Part shown: piece after piece, positions 45,328 to 54,893 of the stretch | Layout: each line of letters opens with the position of its first letter | How positions within the stretch are numbered: position 1 is the stretch's first letter | Assembly: GCF_001445575.1 (NCBI RefSeq) | Contig: NZ_CP013200.1 | Coordinates: 3,410,001 to 3,474,000 of the forward strand | DNA: 64,000 nucleotides | Origin: Arthrobacter alpinus | GTDB taxonomy: Bacteria; Actinomycetota; Actinomycetes; Actinomycetales; Micrococcaceae | Direction: 5' to 3' | The notes under the pieces: model-generated | The model's input: the letters and a program-made list of their open reading frames with translations, nothing else | Database searches by the model: none | What the model was told of the DNA's origin: nothing | Program-made: the position numbers and the translations under genes

Positions 45328-46533
45328 CTAAACCGCATGATCCTCGTAGCTTCCGCCACGATAAATGTCCTCGAAGGTGTCCAGAGTCTTGGTCAGCCCA
45401 TGGCGGGCCACCATCGAGTGACTCGCCGCACCCATCGCAGCACGGTCCTCGGGAGACAGACGCATGATGGTGGTGATCTTTTCCTTAAGGTCATCGCTAT
45501 CGTTCGGCTTGAACAAGTAGCCGTTGACACCGTCTTCAACCAAGTGCGGCAGGGCCATGGCGTTGGCCAGGACCACAGGAGTTGAAGCACTCATGGCTTC
45601 CAACGTGACCAGTGACTGCAGTTCTGCGGTGCCCGGCATGACGAACAGATCTGCCTTGAGGTAAACCTCGCGCAATTCTTCATCGCTGATCAGACCCGTG
45701 AAGCTCACCCGCGAGGATAGCCCCAACTTCTCGGCCTGGGCCTTGAGCGCGTTCTTGACCTCGCCTCCACCGACAACCACTAGGTGCAGGTTCAGGTCAG
45801 CCGGCGTCTTGGCCAACGCGTCAATCAGCACATCGATGTGCTTTTCTTCAGCAAGGCGGCCAACGAAGGCAAGCGTCGGGTATGGGTTGCGGGGAACGGT
45901 TTCGCCCTCAGCCAGCTCGTAGTTTCCCGATTCAATGCCGTTGGATAGCGGCAGCACCTTACGCAAGAAGGCGTGCTCATGCATCGCCTTGGCAGCCAGC
46001 GGTGTTGGCGTGGTGACAACATCGGCCTTGCTCATGACCTTGCCCATGTCCCGCCAGGAAACCCGGCCAACAATGTTCTTGAACCACTGCGGGAACGGCA
46101 GGAACGGGTTGAGGTTTTCCGGCATGAAGTGATTCGTGGCAACGATGCGGATGCCGCGGCGTGCGGCCTCATACACAACGTGCTCACCAATCATGTAGTG
46201 ACTCTGCACGTGCACCACGTCCGGCTGCAGTACATCAAAGAGCGCCTTGATATCCCTCTTGATCTCCCACGGCAAGCTAATGCGGAAGTATTCATGCGTT
46301 GGGACGGACCGCGAGCGGAGCCTATGGACGGTCGCCTCGGAACGCTCTTCCGTAAACATGGGGCCGCTGTCGGCACGGCATGCCATCACGTGCACCTTGT
46401 GCCCACGGGCCGTCATCCCTGTCGCCAAGCGGAAGCAGAATTGTGCTGCCCCGTTGATGTGGGGCGGATAAGTATCTGCCGCAATCAAAATGGTTAGCGG
46501 CTTTTGGGCGCTATCACTCGTGGTTGATGACAC
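45328..46533 (-). CDS. Glycosyltransferase family 4 (group 1)
   Basis: A 401-residue GT-B enzyme. N-terminal TILIAADTYPPHINGAAQF is the acceptor-side start, HVQSHYMIGEHVVYEAARRG and TNHFMPENL follow; the donor side has FVGRLAEEKHIDVLIDAL near 232, and PGTAELQSLVTLEAMSAS near 318-335, where the E-x7-E motif lies. GTG 46533 has AGGAG eight bases before it; an ATG eight codons upstream has none. It clusters with a phosphatidyltransferase, which suggests glycolipid or lipomannan synthesis; the sugar and acceptor are unknown. Confidence 0.9.
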   Translation of the reverse strand: MSSTTSDSAQKPLTILIAADTYPPHINGAAQFCFRLATGMTARGHKVHVMACRADSGPMFTEERSEATVHRLRSRSVPTHEYFRISLPWEIKRDIKALFDVLQPDVVHVQSHYMIGEHVVYEAARRGIRIVATNHFMPENLNPFLPFPQWFKNIVGRVSWRDMGKVMSKADVVTTPTPLAAKAMHEHAFLRKVLPLSNGIESGNYELAEGETVPRNPYPTLAFVGRLAEEKHIDVLIDALAKTPADLNLHLVVVGGGEVKNALKAQAEKLGLSSRVSFTGLISDEELREVYLKADLFVMPGTAELQSLVTLEAMSASTPVVLANAMALPHLVEDGVNGYLFKPNDSDDLKEKITTIMRLSPEDRAAMGAASHSMVARHGLTKTLDTFEDIYRGGSYEDHAV

Positions 46534-46590
46534 GGATAAAACTCCTGGTGGATTCATAACTGGCCCACGGGCTGGACCTTGTTTACGTTG

Positions 46591-47478
46591 CTATTTCTTT
46601 GCAGCTCGACGCCGCTTCACCACATCCGGGTGGTGTCTTGACAACGCTATGACCCCAACGATAGCAAGGATAGCGGACCCAGCCATGGCAATCGCCAGCA
46701 CGGCGGGCACATCGTCGCGAAGCTCACCCAAAATGGCAATACCGATGGCAATACCCACAATCGGGTCAATGACCGTCAGCCCGGCGATCACTAAATCTGG
46801 TGGGCCGTTGGAGTAGGCGCTCTGCACGAACCAGCTGCCTAGTCCCCCAGCCGCCGCAATGGCAATGACCGAGTACCACTGCACATTAAGCAGGAACAGT
46901 CCGTTCGGATCAAAGATCTGCTTGGAGATGATACGCGTCAAAACGGCGACAAATCCAAAGAGCATGCCGGAGCCAACGATGTAGAAAAATGATTTCAGCC
47001 GGCGCTTGAACATAATGAAGGTGCCACCAAAAATGGTGACAACTACCGCCAGCAGCATCACTACCGTTAGTTCTTCAGAGGGCGTCACATGGGTATTTTC
47101 CCGGACCGCGTTGACTGCCAGGAGGACGAACAGCGCACTGCCGGCAACACAGGCAGTGATGGAAACCACCGTGGCGCGGTTGAGTCTGATCCCCTCATCG
47201 CGTGAATTTACAATCGTAGTGATGACCAGAGCGATCGCCCCGATAGGCTGCACTACTGTCAAGGTCCCGAGCGTCAAGGCCACCACGTTCAAAGCCATGC
47301 CGACACCCAGCAGGACAAGTCCCAACACCCATCGTGGGTTGGTCAGTAGGCGCAAGAAGCCGGAGCCACCAAGCGCCAGCCCGCCAGTGTTGTTTTTCAC
47401 AGCACTGCCTTGACGCTGTGCACCAAAGGCAAGGAAGAAGGCCCCCGCCACGGCGCACAAAACGGCCACCCACATCAT
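46591..47478 (-). CDS. DMT superfamily (EamA/NIPA-like) transporter
   Basis: A 295-residue protein with about nine or ten membrane segments, starting MMWVAVLCAVAGAFFLAFGAQRQG and carrying LGTLTVVQPIGAIALVITT and GLTVIDPIVGIAIGIAILGE, the two copies of the DMT motif. The end is Arg/Lys-rich. The start overlaps the phosphatidyltransferase stop by four bases (ATGA). Cargo is unknown; lipid-linked sugars, metabolites or magnesium are known for relatives. Confidence 0.85.
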   Translation of the reverse strand: MMWVAVLCAVAGAFFLAFGAQRQGSAVKNNTGGLALGGSGFLRLLTNPRWVLGLVLLGVGMALNVVALTLGTLTVVQPIGAIALVITTIVNSRDEGIRLNRATVVSITACVAGSALFVLLAVNAVRENTHVTPSEELTVVMLLAVVVTIFGGTFIMFKRRLKSFFYIVGSGMLFGFVAVLTRIISKQIFDPNGLFLLNVQWYSVIAIAAAGGLGSWFVQSAYSNGPPDLVIAGLTVIDPIVGIAIGIAILGELRDDVPAVLAIAMAGSAILAIVGVIALSRHHPDVVKRRRAAKK

Positions 47479-48125
47479 GGCTTGCCCCGCTCTGGAGAAT
47501 CACGGCCAGATTCAGCAGACCCAGCTTGATCAGACCCAGCAGGCATGTGCAGTGCTCGGTGCTTGGCCAGAACTACCACCATGTACTGACTGAACGCAAT
47601 CACATGCATGACCATGCCTGCGACAAGGATCACCCAGGCCGTCACGAACGTGAAATCAGAATCCAGCGCCTTGGCCAGCAGTAGCATGGGCGTGCCCACC
47701 ATCAGCGCGGCGGTCCGGGTCTTGCCCAACATGGTGACCTTGAGATCAGCGTCTCCGCGGAAGAAGTACAGCGTCACCGCCAGAAGCACGACGTCGGGAA
47801 TCACCAAGAGCAGCAGCAGCCACAGGGGCAGGATGCCGGCAAGCACCAAGGTGATCGTGACCGCCACGAGGGCAACACGATCCGCCAGCGGATCCATAAT
47901 TCTGCCCAGCTGCGACGTTTGATTGAGCTTGCGGGCAACGTAACCGTCAATCCAGTCGGTGCAGCCCATCATGGCCAAGACAAAGACGCCCCAGCCGTAC
48001 TCCTGCTTAGAGAGCACCAACCACACAAACAAGGGCGTGCCCAGAAACCGGATCACCGTGATGATGTTGGGAATCGTGACAATGGCGTTGGACTTGTCAA
48101 TGTTCGTGGCAGAACGCTCAGCCAT
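47475..48125 (-). CDS. CDP-alcohol phosphatidyltransferase (PgsA-like)
   Basis: A 216-residue membrane enzyme with the family motif D-G-x2-A-R-x8-G-x3-D-x3-D (IDGYVARKLNQTSQLG and RIMDPLADRV). It would join CDP-diacylglycerol to glycerol phosphate, inositol phosphate or similar. ATG 48125 (MAERSATNIDK) follows GGAGG with eight bases; a start nine codons earlier has none. The end is polar. Of the actinobacterial paralogues I cannot tell which one this is (PgsA or cardiolipin synthase type). Confidence 0.88.
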   Translation of the reverse strand: MAERSATNIDKSNAIVTIPNIITVIRFLGTPLFVWLVLSKQEYGWGVFVLAMMGCTDWIDGYVARKLNQTSQLGRIMDPLADRVALVAVTITLVLAGILPLWLLLLLVIPDVVLLAVTLYFFRGDADLKVTMLGKTRTAALMVGTPMLLLAKALDSDFTFVTAWVILVAGMVMHVIAFSQYMVVVLAKHRALHMPAGSDQAGSAESGRDSPERGKP

Positions 48126-48215
48126 TTCGGTCGCCTCCCCCGGAGCCGTCACAGCGGGCTGCCTGCGCAGCTCTGGAAGTGCCGGTCCCCTGAATCGCCA
48201 TATTTTGGGTGCGGA

Positions 48216-49055
48216 TTATTTCTTCAACAACTTTCGCAGCAAGAGCCCACATACCGTGGCCGACACGGCCAGAACCGCCAAAGGCTTCCAACGTTCTTTA
48301 GCCGTTTCCACTGCTTGACCTACCGCTCCGGACGCGGCCAGATTGATGGTTTCCCGTGCACGCGTCTTGGCGGTGTCCACCAAGTACGTGGCCTGCTTCT
48401 TCACATCAGCCTCGGACACCAGGTCTTCACGCAATCCCAATAAGTGTTCGCGACGCGCGGCAGTGCGTGCCAAGAGTTCGTTCTCGTTGGCCTTGGGGCC
48501 ATGCTCGGCTTCCTTGGCAGCCCGTTCAGCCTTGGCCTTGGCCGCGGCAGCATCGGCTTCTGCGGCGGCCGCCTTCTTCTGTTCCTTGGTCAGTTCAACC
48601 CGGTCCAGGCTGCTCGGGTCAAAGTCCCGGCCTTCCTTAATGATGCCGATGTCATGGCGAATCCCGCGCAAGGCCTGCTGGGGCAGCAGCGGCAGCAAGG
48701 ACTTGAATTTCTTGTAACCAATGAGGCCACTGATCCCAACAACCACCAGCAGGGCTGCACAAATAATCAGCGCCGATAGCCACAGCGGCACCACTGTAGC
48801 CAGGCCAGCGATGGCGGCGACCACTAGGGCAATGACCAGTAACACTGTAAATACCAGGGCAAGGGCGGCAAAGATTGCCACGCCGCTTACCTTGGATTTT
48901 TTGTGTTCCAGCTCCAGCTTGGCTAATGCAATTTCATCGTTGATTTGCCGTGGCAGCAACCGGGTCGCTGTCTTGGCTGCATCCAGCAGCACAGAACCGT
49001 TGTCCTTACGGTTTTCGCCCGCCCCGATATGCAGTTCCTTGTGAGCATCCGTCAC
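48216..49055 (-). CDS. Holin-X-like membrane protein with DUF3618-like C-terminus
   Basis: A 279-residue protein. Residues 20-130 match the actinobacterial holin-X pattern (LLPRQINDEIALAKLELEHKK, then two membrane segments near 63-90 and 93-116). A charged, Ala/Lys/Glu-rich region (150-200) and a DUF3618-like part (REHLLGLREDLVSEADVKKQA) follow, with a last membrane segment before the KKLLKK end. GTG 49055 has GGAGG eight bases before it. Despite the name, such genes are chromosomal and their role in envelope biology is unknown. Confidence 0.78.
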   Translation of the reverse strand: MTDAHKELHIGAGENRKDNGSVLLDAAKTATRLLPRQINDEIALAKLELEHKKSKVSGVAIFAALALVFTVLLVIALVVAAIAGLATVVPLWLSALIICAALLVVVGISGLIGYKKFKSLLPLLPQQALRGIRHDIGIIKEGRDFDPSSLDRVELTKEQKKAAAAEADAAAAKAKAERAAKEAEHGPKANENELLARTAARREHLLGLREDLVSEADVKKQATYLVDTAKTRARETINLAASGAVGQAVETAKERWKPLAVLAVSATVCGLLLRKLLKK

Positions 49056-49376
49056 TGAGACCGCCTCCGTAGTGAGGGTCCGTGTTGACGGTGCAGGCAC
49101 CGGCACGAACCCGAATTCTTTGTAGCACCTCCACCGCGGTGGCACTACCTTAATGTCAAAATTACCATCCATCGCCCCTGGAGCGGGCGCCCACCTGCCG
49201 TGGCACCGATGCGGAATAGGAAAGCGTCCTGTTTAGTTGCCCAGATGAGAGTGGCCCTTATGCGAGTTGGACCCTAGTTGCACCGTTTAACAGGCGCATT
49301 ACATAATTCAGGAAGTGGCACTCTCTCACCACAAGACCTAAGCAACGCGAACACCCCATTTTTGAGGATTCTTTAC
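49056..49376. other. Gene-free divergent region
   Basis: 321 bases between the holin-X-like gene and the MFS gene. It holds a perfect 12-base palindrome CCACCGCGGTGG near 49130-49141 and otherwise nothing that I can support. Confidence 0.4.
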
Positions 49377-50597
49377 TTGACCACCACCGTTCACCCCGGC
49401 GATTCCTTATCCCGCCGCCAAAAGCTGATCTATATTCTCGTATTGGGACTGCTCACCGCTCTTGGCCCGTTCACGATTGACCTTTATCTCCCCGCATTTC
49501 CCATCATCGGCGAGGAATTCGCCGTCAGTGCCACCGCCGTTCAGCTGACCCTGACAGCAACCACCATCGGCTTCGCAGCTGGCCAGTTGGTCGTGGGCCC
49601 CTTCAGCGACAAGTTCGGTCGCCGGATGCCACTGATTCTGGCCACAGCGTTGCATGTGCTGGCCTCCATCGGTGCCGCCATGTCCACTGACATCACCATG
49701 TTGGGTGTCTTCCGTGTCCTGCAGGGCGTGGGCGCCGCCGGTGGCGGTGTTGTGGCAATGGCCATGGTCCGCGACCTCTTCGGCGGCTACCAGCTAGTGC
49801 GTATGCTCTCCCGCATGGCCTTGGTCAACGGCATGGCCCCCATCCTGGCCCCCGTGGTTGGCTCCCAATTATTGGGCATCATGGACTGGCCAGGCATCTT
49901 CTGGTTCTTGGCGGCCTATGGCGCCCTGGTGGTAGTGGCAGCATCCGTGTTCATCGTTGAGACCCTGCCTCCTGAAAAGCGGAAGTCCGACGGCGTGAGC
50001 GTCACCGACCGCTATAAGGCCGTGTTCAGCGACAGAATCTTTGTCGGCACGCTCTTTGTGGGCGGACTGAACTTCGCTGCCCTCTTTACGTACCTCTCTG
50101 CGTCGACGTTCCTTTTCCAAGACACCTTCGGTTTCACCCCGCAGCAATACGGATACCTTTTTGCCGTGAACTCCATTGGAGTGGTGATTGGCGTCCAAGC
50201 CGCTTCAAGGATCATGCGCCACACTGGCCCGCAGTGGGTCATCGCGTGGGCCACGGTGGCGCAGGTAGCCGCCGCTGCGGCCATGATTATTTGCGACCAA
50301 CTGGGCCTTGGCCTGTGGGGAGTTATTGTGCCTTTGTGGTTCTTCATCTGCGCCACCGGGTTCATGTTCCCCTCTGTCCAGGTCTTGGGCTTGGCACGCA
50401 ATGGCAAGCAGGCCGGAACTGCAGCCTCACTGCTAGGGGCCGCAACCTTTGGTTTCGCCGGGCTCATCACCCCAGTGGTTGGTTTCATTGGCGTCACCAC
50501 GGCCACACCCATGGCGATTGTCATGGGTGGAAGCATTCTGCTGGCCATGGCCGCACTTTGGTTCATTGTGCGCCCGCGCATGGTCCCCTCGATCTGA
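49377..50597 (+). CDS. MFS exporter, Bcr/CflA drug resistance type
   Basis: A 406-residue transporter with 12 membrane segments. GPFTIDLYLPAFPIIGEEF at the first segment (with the D of motif D1), GPFSDKFGRRMPL (motif A) near 70 and RVLQGVGAAGGGVVAMAMV (motif C) near 105 are those of the DHA1 Bcr/CflA group. TTG 49377 with GAGG nine bases before it is the best start. Its cargo may be a drug, bicyclomycin-like compound or a metabolite. Confidence 0.9.
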   Translation: MTTTVHPGDSLSRRQKLIYILVLGLLTALGPFTIDLYLPAFPIIGEEFAVSATAVQLTLTATTIGFAAGQLVVGPFSDKFGRRMPLILATALHVLASIGAAMSTDITMLGVFRVLQGVGAAGGGVVAMAMVRDLFGGYQLVRMLSRMALVNGMAPILAPVVGSQLLGIMDWPGIFWFLAAYGALVVVAASVFIVETLPPEKRKSDGVSVTDRYKAVFSDRIFVGTLFVGGLNFAALFTYLSASTFLFQDTFGFTPQQYGYLFAVNSIGVVIGVQAASRIMRHTGPQWVIAWATVAQVAAAAAMIICDQLGLGLWGVIVPLWFFICATGFMFPSVQVLGLARNGKQAGTAASLLGAATFGFAGLITPVVGFIGVTTATPMAIVMGGSILLAMAALWFIVRPRMVPSI

Positions 50598-50633
50598 CCC
50601 CTCGAAAAGACTCGATCTGACCCCTCGAAAAGA
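50588..50633 (+). repeat. 23-bp direct repeat across the MFS stop codon
   Basis: CTCGATCTGACCCCTCGAAA plus AGA occurs twice in tandem (50588-50610 and 50611-50633). The first copy contains the stop codon TGA at 50595-50597, and the second repeats it. Confidence 0.9.
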
Positions 50634-50680
50634 AAAGAACCGCAGTCCCCACCTGGGTGGGGACTGCGGTTCTTTTCTTT
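50628..50680. terminator. Strong bidirectional terminator after the MFS gene
   Basis: AAAGAAAAGAACCGCAGTCC and its complement form a stem of about 23 bp with a short loop at 50652-50656. Flanking A- and T-runs let it work in both directions. Confidence 0.85.
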
Positions 50681-50748
50681 GGGTGTGCGGGCAGTGAGTG
50701 GTGAACACCACCTTTGTCCTATTAGCTTGACCCCGGAGTGTTAAACAA

Positions 50749-50791
50749 AAAAAGAATCCCCGCACTCGCTTGGAGTACGGGGATTCTTTTT
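50749..50791 (-). terminator. Terminator after the first tRNA-Asn
   Basis: AAAAAGAATCCCCG pairs with CGGGGATTCTTTTT across a 14-base loop. On the minus strand a T-tract is part of the stem. It lies six bases after the tRNA 3' end. Confidence 0.8.
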
Positions 50792-50797
50792 GAATGG

Positions 50798-50870
50798 CTC
50801 CCCCACCTGGACTTGAACCAGGAACCTTTCGATTAACAGTCGAACGCTCTGCCAATTGAGCTATAGGGGA
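50798..50870 (-). tRNA. tRNA-Asn (GTT)
   Basis: A 73-base cloverleaf: acceptor TCCCCTA pairing with TGGGGGA, D-arm AGCTCAATTGGCAGAGC, anticodon loop CTGTTAA (GTT), T-arm GGTTCAAGTCC, discriminator G. CCA is not encoded. It is identical to the copy at 51001-51073. Confidence 0.96.
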
Positions 50871-50953
50871 ATGCGGCAAGTAAATCTTAGCAGTAACAAT
50901 CAGTTCAAATCAAATTAGATCAAAACCGATCATTTCCACACACTCAACACAAT

Positions 50954-50989
50954 AATTGTCTCCGGCCCACATCGGGGCCGGAGACAATT
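50954..50989 (-). terminator. Terminator between the two tRNA-Asn genes
   Basis: AATTGTCTCCGGCC pairs with GGCCGGAGACAATT around an eight-base loop; ATTATTG follows on the minus strand. It lies 12 bases after the upstream tRNA-Asn. Confidence 0.8.
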
Positions 50990-51000
50990 TATTGCCTTGG

Positions 51001-51073
51001 CTCCCCCACCTGGACTTGAACCAGGAACCTTTCGATTAACAGTCGAACGCTCTGCCAATTGAGCTATAGGGGA
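51001..51073 (-). tRNA. tRNA-Asn (GTT), second copy
   Basis: Identical over 73 bases to the gene at 50798-50870. Both lie in the same direction with their own terminators, so this is a recent or concerted tandem duplication. Confidence 0.96.
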
Positions 51074-51135
51074 TCGTGCAGGAACAACAATAACAAAGGG
51101 TTGCCCAGTTGTGAAATCGGGTGGTTCCCGACTCC

Positions 51136-53055
51136 CTAACCGTCCCCGCGCAGCTGCCTGCGAGCCGTTTCCAGCTCCATCAATTCACGCTGCAATAGGT
51201 TGTAACTCTCTGGATCTACGGCCGGATCCATCCGTTGCAAGGCTCCCAAACGCTCTTCCTTCAGCCGAGTGATTTGCAACTCAAAAAGTCGGCGCAGAAT
51301 ATCGCGACAGTACCGCGTCAACGTTTCCTCACGCGTGGCCGGCAGCGGGCTCAACGCCAGCTCAGCCACCAGCGACCCCAATTCGCGAGGAACATGCTCC
51401 CGGACCGCCTCCAGCCACTGCGAAGATGCCACCTGCGACTCCCCTGCAAGGTAGATTCCCTGCTGGACGGCCTTGTAAGCGGGCACAACAAACTCTGTGG
51501 CGGCAAAGTGCTGCCAATTCCCCGCCGACAAGAACCCCGGATGCTGCAAAACAACTTCCAGCGCCTCCCGCTCCATGCGGCCCTGCGGATCACGCGGGTC
51601 CGGACGGGACATGGTGGGTGGTGCCTGCTCCATCTCGGCTGCGGCTGCCGGCACCTGCTGATGACGAGCGACGTCGTTCCTCATGTTTCCCTGCCCCGTG
51701 CCCTGGGTGCCGGGCTGGCTGTGAGCGCGACGCTCAGCGCCCTTGACCGCGCGCAGCACCTCATTGGGGTCTGCCATGCCCAGCCAGCCGGCCAACTCCT
51801 GGCTGTAGCCCATCCGGGTGGAGCCGTCACGGATAGCGGCCACCACGGGGGCTGAGGCGCGCAGACCGCTGACCCTGCCCTCCACGGTGCTCAGATCGAA
51901 CTTGGCCAAGGTGGTGCGGATGGCGAATTCAAAAAGGGGGCGCCGTGAACGGATCAAGGCATGGACAGCCTCATCGCCCTTGCGCTGCCGCAACTCACAC
52001 GGGTCGGCTCCTGTCGGTTCAACGGCCACGAACGTCTGGGCTGTGAAGCGCTGGTCCTCGTCGAACGCCTTGAGCGCAGCCTTCTGTCCGGCCGCATCGC
52101 CGTCGAAGGTGAAGACTACTTCTCCGCCAGTTCCGTCGTCCGAGAGCAGGCGCCTGGCGACCTTGATGTGGTCAGCACCAAAGGCGGTGCCGCAGGTGGC
52201 CACGGCCGTGTCCACGCCGGCCAGGTGGCAGGCCATAACGTCCGTGTAGCCTTCCACCACCACGAGCTGGCGCTTGGAGGCAATGCTCTTCTTCGCCAAA
52301 TCAATCCCGTAAAGCACCTGCGACTTCTTGTAGAGGCTGGTCTCAGGAGTGTTCAGGTACTTCGGGCCCTGGTCGTCCTCGAAGAGCTTGCGGGCACCGA
52401 AGCCCACGGTGTCCCCGGCAATATCGCGGATGGGCCAGATGAGGCGGCCGCGGAACCGATCGTAAATGCCACGCTGCCCTTCGGAGAACATGCCTGTCAG
52501 CTTTAATTCGTCCTGCGTGAAACCCTTGCCCGTCAGGTGCTTAAGGAGAGCATCCCAGCCCTGAGGGGCAAAGCCCACGCCGAAGCGTTCAGCGGCTTCA
52601 CGGTCAAAGCCGCGCTCGTCCAGAAACTGCCGTCCTGCGGCTGCGCCGGGAGTCAGAAGTTGGGCGCGGAAGAATTCACCGGCAATCTTGTGGGCGTCCA
52701 GAAGGCGTTGCCGCTTGCCTACATCCTCACGGCGCGGACCTGTTCCGCCGTCCTCGTAGCGCAGCTCGTAACTGATCCGCCCGGCCAACTTTTCCACGGC
52801 CTCGGAGAAGGAAATGTGATCCATTTTCTGGATGAAAGAGATGACATCGCCACTCTCCTGACAGCCAAAGCAATGGAAGTAACCCATTTGTGGGCGCACA
52901 TGGAACGAGGGGCTCCGCTCGTCATGAAAGGGGCACAGGCCCTTAAAGGAACCAATCCCGGCTGACTTCAAGGTGACGTAGGCGTCAACAATCTCCTTGA
53001 GGTCGGTGCGCGTGCGCACCTCATCAATATCTTCTCGTTTAATCAGGCCAGCCAC
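51136..53055 (-). CDS. dnaG: DNA primase
   Basis: A 639-residue primase that makes RNA primers at the replication fork. The zinc finger is C41, H44, C62, C65 (CPFHDERSPSF to FHCFGCQESGD). The catalytic core has the TOPRIM block VVVEGYTDVMACHLAG near 260-275 and FTFDGDAAGQKA near 313, which bind metal. The C-terminal helical part would contact the helicase. It follows the order dgt-dnaG on the minus strand, common in actinobacteria. Confidence 0.96.
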   Translation of the reverse strand: MAGLIKREDIDEVRTRTDLKEIVDAYVTLKSAGIGSFKGLCPFHDERSPSFHVRPQMGYFHCFGCQESGDVISFIQKMDHISFSEAVEKLAGRISYELRYEDGGTGPRREDVGKRQRLLDAHKIAGEFFRAQLLTPGAAAGRQFLDERGFDREAAERFGVGFAPQGWDALLKHLTGKGFTQDELKLTGMFSEGQRGIYDRFRGRLIWPIRDIAGDTVGFGARKLFEDDQGPKYLNTPETSLYKKSQVLYGIDLAKKSIASKRQLVVVEGYTDVMACHLAGVDTAVATCGTAFGADHIKVARRLLSDDGTGGEVVFTFDGDAAGQKAALKAFDEDQRFTAQTFVAVEPTGADPCELRQRKGDEAVHALIRSRRPLFEFAIRTTLAKFDLSTVEGRVSGLRASAPVVAAIRDGSTRMGYSQELAGWLGMADPNEVLRAVKGAERRAHSQPGTQGTGQGNMRNDVARHQQVPAAAAEMEQAPPTMSRPDPRDPQGRMEREALEVVLQHPGFLSAGNWQHFAATEFVVPAYKAVQQGIYLAGESQVASSQWLEAVREHVPRELGSLVAELALSPLPATREETLTRYCRDILRRLFELQITRLKEERLGALQRMDPAVDPESYNLLQRELMELETARRQLRGDG

Positions 53056-53265
53056 CCGGTCAGTTTACGTGAGATTCCTGCGCCCAGACGCCGAACGGGA
53101 CCACCGGCAAAAATCCTGTGGATAACGGCCAAGGTGGCTAGAATCACCCGCGTTCTCGCCCTACTCACAGCCTGGCCACCCTTAGAATGGAAGTGCCCCA
53201 ATGGCGTGGAAACGTGTTCGAAACCGAACCATAACCATCTCACTGAGCTAGCCAAAGGGAACCCC

Positions 53266-53499
53266 ATGACTACCGCAATTCACCAGACCACCGCCACTGA
53301 CCCGAACAGGGACACGAACGTTGTCACTGCCCCGCGCATGAACGAGGACACCAAAGCCATCCTGATCACGGTGCTTGCTGGAGTGCTCCTGTCACTGCTG
53401 CTGACCGCCGTGATGGCGCTGGTCATCTCCTCGGCGACCCCGGAACAACTGGACCGGATCACCACCTTGATGCAGGGCTACGCCACAATAGCTCCGTAA
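53266..53499 (+). CDS. Small single-pass membrane protein, unknown
   Basis: A 77-residue protein: polar Thr/Asn-rich head (1-36), one hydrophobic helix near 37-58 (AILITVLAGVLLSLLLTAVM), and a short end with TPEQLDRITTLMQG. AAAGGGA lies seven bases before ATG 53266. It lies between dnaG and dgt on the opposite strand. No family recognised. Confidence 0.65.
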   Translation: MTTAIHQTTATDPNRDTNVVTAPRMNEDTKAILITVLAGVLLSLLLTAVMALVISSATPEQLDRITTLMQGYATIAP

Positions 53500-53526
53500 C
53501 AGCCCTACGCCAAGCACTGGATGCGC

Positions 53527-54801
53527 CTACAACAGCGTGCGTTCGGTGCCCACGAGCCTCTCGTGCAGCGCAAGTGCCGATACATCCGTCAGTGAAGCAA
53601 TCTGGTCGATGACCACTCGAAGCCGGGACGCGTCGTCGTGCGCGTCTCGCCAATCGGCGGCAAACATGGTCTCCAGATGTGCATCTCCGGTGACACTGAG
53701 CACGGCCACCAGCTCACTGAGGATGTCCTGCTGGCGCTGATAAATGGGCTGGCGGTGATCAGTGGTCATGACGAACGTGGTGGCCAGACCCTTCATGACG
53801 GCGATCTCCAACAGCGTCTCGTGAGGCACCACCACCTCGCCTGCGTAGCGTGCCAACGGCCCGGTGCCATGCACGGCGCGGGTGGCGGCGACGGCACTCT
53901 GGCAGAAGCGGCCAATCAGCTGGCTGGTCATATCTTTTAGGGCTGCCATGGAACGGCGGCTGCCGTCGGCGTGGCGCACCCACACGTCCCCGGCCTCGAG
54001 GCGCTTGAGTGCGGCGTCAATTTCGGCCACATCCACGTTGGGCAGGTACCACTGCTGCGTGTAGCCAAGAACACGGTTGCGCTGGTCTTGGTTGGCCAGC
54101 CATTTGAGCTGGACATGCCCGGCAACAATGGCATCTTCAACGTCATGGACCGAGTAGGAAATGTCATCTGCGAGGTCCATGACCTGGGCTTCGATGCAGC
54201 TCTTGCCCTCCGGGGCGCCTTGGCGCAGCCAGTTAAAGACTGGAAGATCGTCGGCATAGGCGCCGAATTTACCCGTCCGCGAGCCATCAATGATGGGTGC
54301 GTCCACGGCAAACCATGGGTATTTCGCGGAGGCGTCGAGTGAGGCGCGGGTGAGGTTCAGGCCTGCCGATCCGCCGTCGGCCGTGAAGACCTTGGACTCG
54401 AGCCGGGTCAACAACCGCAGTGTTTGGGCGTTGCCTTCGAAGCCGCCAATAGCGTGGGACAGTGAATTGAGGACTGATTCGCCGTTGTGCCCAAAGGGCG
54501 GGTGGCCGAGGTCATGGGCTAGGCACGCGGTGTCCACCACATCGCGATCGCAGCCCAGCGTGCCGGCCAGCTCACGGCCAATCTGGGCCACTTCCAGGCT
54601 GTGAGTCAGGCGGGTGCGGACAAAGTCATCGGTGTCCGGGGCCACCACTTGCGTTTTTGCGCCCAGCCGGCGTAGCGCCGAAGAATGCAGCACTCGTGCC
54701 CTGTCTCGTTCAAAGACCGTGCGGAAACTGGTTTTTGGCGCCTCCTGTACCCAGCGTTGCTGGTCGTGGGGCAGATAGACAGACTGTGATTCGTTGGCCA
54801 T
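53527..54801 (-). CDS. dgt: dGTP triphosphohydrolase-like HD protein
   Basis: A 424-residue HD-domain enzyme that would cut dNTPs to nucleoside and triphosphate. Metal ligands are H67 in RTRLTHSLEV and H96-D97 in LAHDLGHPPFGHNGES; the matching later Asp is in ADDISYSVHDVEDA. ATG 54801 (MANESQSVYLP) gives the standard start. It lies between dus and dnaG as in many actinobacteria. Confidence 0.92.
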   Translation of the reverse strand: MANESQSVYLPHDQQRWVQEAPKTSFRTVFERDRARVLHSSALRRLGAKTQVVAPDTDDFVRTRLTHSLEVAQIGRELAGTLGCDRDVVDTACLAHDLGHPPFGHNGESVLNSLSHAIGGFEGNAQTLRLLTRLESKVFTADGGSAGLNLTRASLDASAKYPWFAVDAPIIDGSRTGKFGAYADDLPVFNWLRQGAPEGKSCIEAQVMDLADDISYSVHDVEDAIVAGHVQLKWLANQDQRNRVLGYTQQWYLPNVDVAEIDAALKRLEAGDVWVRHADGSRRSMAALKDMTSQLIGRFCQSAVAATRAVHGTGPLARYAGEVVVPHETLLEIAVMKGLATTFVMTTDHRQPIYQRQQDILSELVAVLSVTGDAHLETMFAADWRDAHDDASRLRVVIDQIASLTDVSALALHERLVGTERTLL

Positions 54802-54893
54802 AAATCCCAGTTTAGGGCCAACACAACACCATGCGGGGACGTTCCCCACAGGCAGGCCGTAGCATCAGCACCCCCGCGGGACTGCTGCGGGAC

